From: Paenibacillus_E sp040812395
GTDB lineage: Bacteria; Bacillota; Bacilli; Paenibacillales; NBRC-103111
NCBI RefSeq assembly: GCF_040812395.1
Contig: NZ_JBFNXH010000001.1
Span: 1 to 64,000 of the forward strand
DNA length: 64,000 nt
Direction: 5' to 3'
Below, piece after piece: positions 27,543 through 36,500 of the stretch. The notes beneath the pieces were generated by a model. It was not told where the DNA came from and did no database searches. It was given only the letters and a program-made list of their open reading frames with translations. Both the position numbers and the translations under genes were made by a program. Each line of letters opens with the position of its first letter. The stretch's first letter is position 1.

Positions 27543-30500
27543 TTAGAAATCTACTTCCATTAAATCTGCTAAAGGTTCACTGTTTATTAATTCCTCAACC
27601 AACTTCAGCTTGTTGATTTCGATATGCGGGTTTTGAAAAATGGATGTCAATAGAAACAATAAATTTCTTGACATCGCTTCAATCGTTGTTTTCTCAAATA
27701 AAGTTGTGCTAAATTCAAAAGCGGCATCCAGCTTATGATCAAAAGCTTCGACGTATAAAGTTAAATCAAATTTAGATATCTTATTATTTTGAACATAGGG
27801 CTCGCATGTTACAGCATTCATTTGAATTTCCGTTACATCTGTATTTTGTAACACAAACATGGTGTCAAATAACGGATTACGTCGTTCATCTTTGGTTATA
27901 TTTACTTTCTTGATTAATTCTTCAAATGGATAATCCTGATTTTCATATGCGTTTAACATATTTTCTTTAACTTCAAGCAAATACTCCGTAAATGTTTTTT
28001 CTCGTAAAGGATAATTTCTTAAAGCAAGTGTATTCACAAGCATACCTATAATCGGCTCTAACTCGGCATGTGTCCGTCCTGCGATAGGCGTTCCAACTAT
28101 AATGTCTTCTTGCCCGCTATATTTGGATAGAAGGATCGTATAGGTTGCCAATAAAATCATGTACGGCGTCGTTCCTGTTCGAACTGCCATGTTTCTCATA
28201 GCTTCAACCATGTGTTCCTCTATCGCGAACTCGATTAAATCTCCTTCATAACTAAGGGTTTGAGATCTCTCATAATCTGTTGGCATGTCCAATAAAGGGA
28301 TATTTCCACTGAAAACATCCAACCAATACTGTTCCTGCTTTTTCATTTGCTCGCTTTGAATGTGATCTTGTTGCCACTCCGCATAATCTTTGTATTGAAT
28401 CCGCAGCGGGGCAAGCTCGGCTCCGTTATACAACTGGCTGATTTCAGTCATGAGAATGTTTACGGATAATCCATCTGAAATAATATGGTGCATATCTACA
28501 AGCATTACATGACGCTCAGGCTCAAATTCAATAAGTCCCACTCTCAGAAGGGGGGCTTGACTCAGATCAAATACACGAACAAAATGCTGAATTTGCTCCT
28601 CCGCCTCTTCTTCCGTCGACGCTGAATATTCAATTTCAAAGTTTACCTCGGGAAGTATGATTTGTTTAGGTACCCCGTGTATGACTTTGAATGCCGTTCG
28701 AAGAGACTCATGACGGCGAATTAAGTGTTGAAACGATGCTTCTAATTTCTTACGATCAAGTGGCCCCTGGATCATAAACAGGCCTGACATGTTATAAATA
28801 AGCTCTTTACCGCCTTTTATACTCATAATGTACATTCTCATTTGAGCTGAAGAGATAGGATAGTATTCCTTCTCCACCGCTTTGGGAATGGATGCAACTA
28901 TATGCCGCTCCATATGATCAATGAACTGCGCCATCTGCTCGATCGTGAGTAATTCAAAGACATTTCTTACCGATACACGGGTATTCATTTGTTGATTTAT
29001 TTTGGATACTAGCTTTGTTGCTCGTAACGAGTTTCCTCCGATATCAAAGAAAGGGTCTTTTACACTGATTTTATTTACATCAAGCACATCCTGCCAAATG
29101 GATAGCAATTGTTGTTCCACCAATGTTCGAGGCTCAACATATTCGTTCCCCGTTTGTATATTCTCTTCTGGAGCGGGAAGCGATCTACGATCGATTTTCC
29201 CATTCGGTGTCAATGGCATTTGATCCAATCGTATAAAGTAGGCAGGAACCATGTAGTTCGGTAAATCACTTGATATTATCTCTTTTATCTCTTTAACCGT
29301 TAGCGTGTAATCCGCTGTGTAGTAGGCACATAACGATTTATCCCCATTATCATCCTCTCGCGCAAGGATGATAACCTCTCTTATGCACGCAATACGTAAT
29401 AGCGCTGCTTCGATTTCACCAATTTCAATTCGGTATCCGCGAATTTTTACTTGATGATCCATTCGTCCTACATACTCGATGTTGCCATCCGGAAGCCATC
29501 TTACTAAATCGCCCGTCTTGTACATCTTTTCTCCCTGCACAAACGGATCATCTACAAATTTCTCTGCAGTAAGCTCAGGTAAATTTAAGTAACCTCTTCC
29601 TACGCCATCGCCAGAAATGCACAATTCTCCTGCTACACCAATTGCTTGTAAATGCCCCTTTGTATTCAAGACATACAGACAGTTATTTCCTAATGTCCTG
29701 CCAATTGGCACGTAAGCTCGATCATTGGCTGATTCAAGCTGCTCTGGCACGACTTTAAAGGTGGCCGCATCCACACAACATTCTGTCGGACCGTACACAT
29801 TGATAATGGTCGGCGGCGTTATTCGGTTTGCAGAAAATAATGCTCTTAATTCAACTACACTTTGCTGTGAAAGAGCCTCTCCGCCAATCAGCATGCAGGT
29901 TAACGATATGCCTTGTAAGTTGTTTGATTTTAAAAGCAATTTCAAGTGCGCAGGCGTGCCGTCCGTTAAATCAATGTGATGATGCCGATAGTAATTCAAT
30001 AAATCTTGCCCATCCAGAATCGTTTCCTGTTTCACAATAAACAAAGCGTGACCTAACAGTAGTGCGCCAAAAATTTGCTTGACAGATGCATCGAAATAAT
30101 AAGGAGCCAGTAAAGCAATATGCAAGGTTTTATTTGGAGCATCAATAACCTGGCTATACAAACCTTTAATTAAGTGATGCACCTGACGGTGTTCGATCAT
30201 AACACCTTTTGGCTTTCCTGTTGTACCTGATGTATAAATAACATAAGCCAACTGATTGGAAGCTTCTGCTAACCCCAAGTTCGATTTGTCATCGGAGTAG
30301 GCTTGTTGATCGTTTAAATCCACGTATTTTCCGTTGAATGATACAGCTTGTTTAAGATGCCTTTGAGTGACTAAAAGTTTGGCTCCCGAATCTTTCAACA
30401 TATACTGGATACGTTCTTCTGGAGCATCCGGATCAATCGGGACGTAGGCACCGCCCGCTTTTAATATCCCAAAGATGCCAATCATCATCTCGGTTGAACG

Positions 30501-33500
30501 ATCTGTCAGAAGACCTACTAATTGATCAGCTTGTACACCTTCTGCTCTCAATGTCCGCGCTAACTGATTCGCTCGTTCATTCAGTTGTCGGTACGTCAAT
30601 TTCTGCTCTCCGCATACAACGGCCAATTGATCGGGTGTTCGCTCTGACTGCTCTTCGAACAACTGCTGAATCGTCTTATCTCGTGAATACTCAATCTTAG
30701 TGTCGTTACATTCTTTTAAAAGATAGTTTTGTTCCCTTTTAGAAAGCATTTGGATGTCTGACAATACAACATCTTGTTCACTCGCAATGCTTCTAAGTAT
30801 ATTGATAAAATGCGTTTTCATCCTGTCGATTGTTTCTTGCGCAAATAATTCTGTTTTATAGCTAAAGTGTATGTCCATGGAGTCGTTGTCATCTTCAACG
30901 ATTAACATTAAATCATACAACGAGACGCCCATATTTAATTCTTTAACCTCAAACTTACATTCCTTTTCTTCCCTTTGATTTAAAGCCGTATTTAAAAAGA
31001 TATACATCGTATTGAAGAGCGCTGTTCCTGTTGTATCCCGATGTGTGTGCAACTTCTCCACAAGTCTGTCAAAAAGATAATCTTGATTATCCAATGCATC
31101 AAGGGATCGTTTTTTAATTTCTTCGAGATACAATCGAAACGATTTATTCGCAACCGGTTGCGATCTGATAGCTACTGTCTGAATAAAAACACCTATCATT
31201 TTTTCCACATCTGGATGATTTCTACCTGAAATAGGCGTACCTACAATAATATCTTCCTGGCCCGAATATTGATGAAGCAACACCTTATACGCAGCCAATA
31301 AAACCATAAATAATGTTGTGCCTGTTTGTTTGGCCAGCTTACCCAAAGACTCCTTCAATTGATCCTCTAAAAAGAATGAAAGTCTTGATCCGGTTGAAGT
31401 CAAATGAGGTGTTCGGACAAAATCAGTAGGCAGATCAAGGTTTGAAATCTCCCCTTGAAACTGATTCAACCAATATTTTTCTTGCTGCTTGAAGGACTCT
31501 CCCGCCGAAAAATGAGTTTGCCAAGCTACATAGTCTTTGTATGTTACTTCAACATGCGGAATATATTTTCCGTCATAATCATCCATAAGTTCATTCGCAA
31601 GAATGCTGACGGAATATCCGTCCGAAATAATATGATGCATCTCGATCAGTATTTCTACATGATCGTGGTCTAATCGAATGAATTCAGCGCGAATTAATGG
31701 AGCCTTTGATAAATCAAAGGGTTGGGCGAATTCTTTCATATGTCGATCAAATTGACTCGCATTCATTTGTGACCTTTTCACTTCAAAATCAACGGATGGA
31801 GCCACGCTTTGGTACAGCTCTCCATCAATAAGATGAAACCATGTTCGAAATGCTTCATGACGTTGTACCATTTTGTGCAAGGAAGCAATTAATTTGCTTT
31901 CATCCATATTTCCTGTAATTGTGATATGCCCGCACATGTTCTGAAATATGCTATTGGGCTCAAATTGATCCAGAAAATAGATCCGTTGCTGTGCAGGAGA
32001 GGTTTCATAATATTCCTTTACATCCAAAACCTCTATAGGTATAAAAGCTTCTTCATGCTCACCTTGCTCACCTATAATCAAACTGGCAAGTTCCTTCAAA
32101 TGTTGATTCTTGAAAAATTGTACAATCGAAATTTTGTGATGCACCTGCTCATGCACTTTCGAAAGCATAACCGTCGCCTTGAGCGAGTTTCCTCCCAGAT
32201 CAAAGAAATTATCATTTCTACCCACTTTATCTACGGTTAGCAGTTCCTCCCAAATAAACGCCAGCTTTCTCTCCGTATCATTGACTGGACTTTCAAACTC
32301 GGTTATATGATTAGAGATCAAATCGCGCTCATAAACAAAACGGTTGTACATCTCATTTAAATGTTCTTGTTGTTCATCCGAAAATAACGTTAGGGACGCA
32401 ATCTCAATCCATGGATGACTCACCATATTTTGCAGCAGACCAATCAAACCTTCTGACCACAATCTCATCATTTCATTTCCAATAACATCGGTATTATAAT
32501 CAAAATCCAGACACAATTCATGGCTTACATCCGTAATGTTCAGAAATAAGTCATAAGGAACATGTTTAATAGGATACGCTATAAATTCGGTTTCCAACTG
32601 TTCAAAATGAAGATGATGAATCGTTCGATCCATATTAAATAAAATCCGAACATCCGGTATTGGCAAATCAGGAAATTGTTCGGAGACAACCGTCAACGGA
32701 ACAGCCTGATGTTTCATCACACTAGCTAACGTTTCCTTAACGTGAATCATATTGTTCACAATGGATTGCTCCGTTTGAACGGTAGTGTGAACAGGTACAA
32801 TATTGACACAATTGCCAATAAGCACATTTTTATTCATATGGGACTGTCCCGCCGTAGGAACCCCTATCACAATATGAGACTGACCTGTTAGTTGGTGCAA
32901 ATATAAATGAAATGCCGCAAACATCGTTACGAACAAGCTGCTCTTATGATTAATACTTAATGTTCGCAGCGATTCTGTTAATTGGCGATCCAGCTTAATC
33001 GAATATCTTTCTCCTGAATATCTTCTTTGAACATCCCGGGTTCGCACCGTTGGTAAATTCAAATTAGGAAATGATAAGGAGAATTGCTCTTTCCAAAACT
33101 GAATCCCTTGTGTAAAGGTACCTTTCTCCTGTTCAATCTGCTGCCAGTTTAAATATTCGCGGAATGAAGTTGACTCTGGCAGTACAAGAGGAGCTCCTTG
33201 AATAAGAGCCGAATATGTTTTTTCCAGTTCTTGAACGAATACAGCAATCGACCAACCATCTACTATTATATGATGGAAAGTAAGTACCATAAGATATTGA
33301 TTCGTTGTTCGTTTAAGCAAACTGATTCTAAATAGAGGTTCCTCAGATTGTAAATCAAACGCTTTACTCGCATCGTTAGATAACCAGTTGGAAATTTCCA
33401 GTTCTTGATTCTCATGAACATCTTTTGAGAAATCCATGCATGCACACTCAAATTCCATTACGGGTCTAACTCGTTGTGTTTCACTATCTGCGTGAATAAT

Positions 33501-36500
33501 TGTTCGCAAAGCATCATGACGCTGCGCAATATGATTCACTGCCTGATTCAATCGTTGAGCATCTAAATGCCCTGTCATTTTTAAAATAATACTTTGATTT
33601 AATGCAGCACTAGCATGTTCCCCATGCAAGGAAGTCAGAAGAAGATGCTTCTGTTCCAAAGAAAGTGGATATTCTTGTTGTCCCTTGATCCCAGCAGCGG
33701 CGTGTTCTGTTTCATTTCCCATCAAACTTGGAGCTGGAATGGGTGCGTCGCCAGATATAAATCCAACCTCGCGAAGTTCATCAATGGTTTCTTTCACAAT
33801 CCTAATGATTGTATCCATGTCATCCTTCGTATGAGCGGTGGATATAAAACAGTTTCGTCCTTCCCAAATATATAATCCCTTATAAATTAAATGGTAAAAA
33901 AACATTTCCAAATCCCCAAATGAAATAAATCTAAAAAGCGAGCCATAGTTTACCATGTGTATAGGAACATTCAACTTTTTGAAAAAATCATTCAGTTCTT
34001 TTACCAGATAATCCGTTTTTTCATTTAAATCGTTATATAATTTCACTCCTTCTGATTGAAGATAATTCAGCACGGTTAGCGTTACTCTCATCGTCAGGGG
34101 GTGTGTACAAAATGTTCCGCCAACGAAAGTTTTCTTATCTGCAGCTACGGGATAGGACTGATCGCCGAAATTCCAGGTTCCGCCATCCACCGCATCCATG
34201 AATTCGGCTTTGCCTGCGACGATTCCAAGCGGCATCCCGCCGCCTACTACTTTTCCATAAGTGATCAGATCTGCTTGAACGCCAAACCATTCTTGTGCTC
34301 CACCTAACGCAATTCTAAATCCTGTTATCACCTCATCGAAAATTAGTGCAGTTCCAGATCGTTCTGTAATCTTTCTAAGCTCCTGTAAAAATTGTCTTGG
34401 CTGCACATCAGGTCTACGACTTTGCACCGGTTCGACAAGTACGGCCGCCAATTCATCGCCGAGACTTTGAATGATATCCAGAGATTCCGGGTTATTGTAA
34501 TTAAGAATAATTAAATCATTCATAAAGCTATTCACAATTCCAGGAGCCATGGAGAGCGCGGAAGATACCACATCCCCAGGATTTGCTACACCTAGCACAC
34601 CGTCATGCGTACCGTGGTATGACCCTGAGAACAATACGATTTTGGAACGGCCCGTTACTGCTCTCGCTAAACGCAACGCAACCATGACGGCCTCTGTGCC
34701 AGAATTATAAAACGCGACACGTTCTACACCTGTCATATCGCAAATTTTTGCCGCGACGTCTCCTGCTAAGTCTGACATTGGCCCTAATGGAGGTAAATGG
34801 TCATGAATACTGTCTACCATAACTTGTTTAATAAAAGATGGATTATGACCAAATAGATTTACCCCGAATCCCATTGTCAAATCCAAATACTCATTTCCAT
34901 CCAAATCCCATAGCTTTGAACCATCCGAGCTCGTAGATATAATTGGATACACGATTTCTTTCCAATAAGAACGAAATCCTGATACATTGCGATTATTCGC
35001 ATGAGCAAACCGGGTTTGATCTGTTCTTAACTTTGAACCTTTTGTTTTTGCGGTATACTTCGCAATAAATTGTTCAGCATACTGCTGCTGAGAACTTGAA
35101 AATCCGCTCTCTTCATGGATTTTTAAAGATTGATAAGGTATAAATGGCTTGGCTCCCTTAGATTGTGCAGCTTGTTTGATCACTTTAGCTTCTTTGGTCT
35201 CTTTGATCTCTTCAACCTCATTACTGGAGACTTTCAAAAGAGGAGATTGCACAGCAGTCATCTGGTCGCCTAAAAGTAAATTCAAGCTTTTTAATTGCGA
35301 TTCCATTAGATGAATGGCAGACAGAACAACTTGTTCCGAAGCATTGGAAGCAACAGGCATAGATACTTGTACAGATGATGCTGGTTCAGGAGCAAGATTC
35401 GCTGCCGCATGATTTTCAGTGTATTCCCTGTCTTCTTTTACAATTGCATGCTCAGAAACATAGTTAACTAAATAATGAATGTTAATGAGGGTTTCAAAAA
35501 ACATTTGCATAGGAATATCCAAGCCGAACTGTTCTAATAGTTCTTTCCTGATTTGCTCGAGAATAATAGAGTCCAATCCCATTTGGAGAAAATGGGCATT
35601 AGCATCCAAATCATTCAGTTTAATTCCAGAAGCATGACTGATAATGCTTTTTATCTTAAGTTCAATATCCTTTGTGTTTTCCTCCTTTTGAACCTCATTA
35701 CGATTTGAACCGGTTCCCGTTGGAATGGGATGTTTAACTGCGATCCAACATCTCTTCTGCTCAAATGGGTATAATGGCAAGGGGATTTTTCGAATCACTT
35801 CATGTCCGTAAAAATGGTTCCAATCTATAACCGCGCCTTGTGTAAATAGCTGGCCTAGTTGATTCAACGACTCTCTCGTTGCCTGTTTATATAAATGATT
35901 GGAAACGAACTTTTTATCTTTTTTTCCATAACCGAAATACACATCCTTGAGATTACGATCTCCTCGCACAATTCGTTTTAATTTTTCATGTAACTCTTCG
36001 GTATTTGATATTATAATTGCCAAACAATAATCCAAATTAGCTCGTCCTGCACTCGCCGTATAGCAAATTTGTTGAATGGCCGCATCACTGTGTTCCGTTA
36101 TATAGTGCTGATAACTTTTAACCAGCTCTTCAAGTGCCTGTTCATTAGTAGCAGACAGAACAAACAAATTGTGCTGATCGTTCATTTTATTTTCTGTTTT
36201 CACAGGCACAAATTCTTCTAAAACAACATGCGCATTTGTACCACTAAACCCAAAAGAACTAACCCCGCATCTTAAAGGCTTGTTTTCATCACCAAAAGCC
36301 GTTAATTCTTGATTTACATAGAAAGGTGAAGCTTCAAATTTAACTAGTGGGTTAGGCTTATCAAAATGAACCAATGGCGGAATTTTCTTATTTTGAAGCA
36401 TGAGAACGGATTTTATTAATCCAGCTATCCCCGCTGCTTCAAATAAATGCCCGATGTTTGTTTTTACTGATCCAATCGAACAAAATTGTTTCCGATTCGT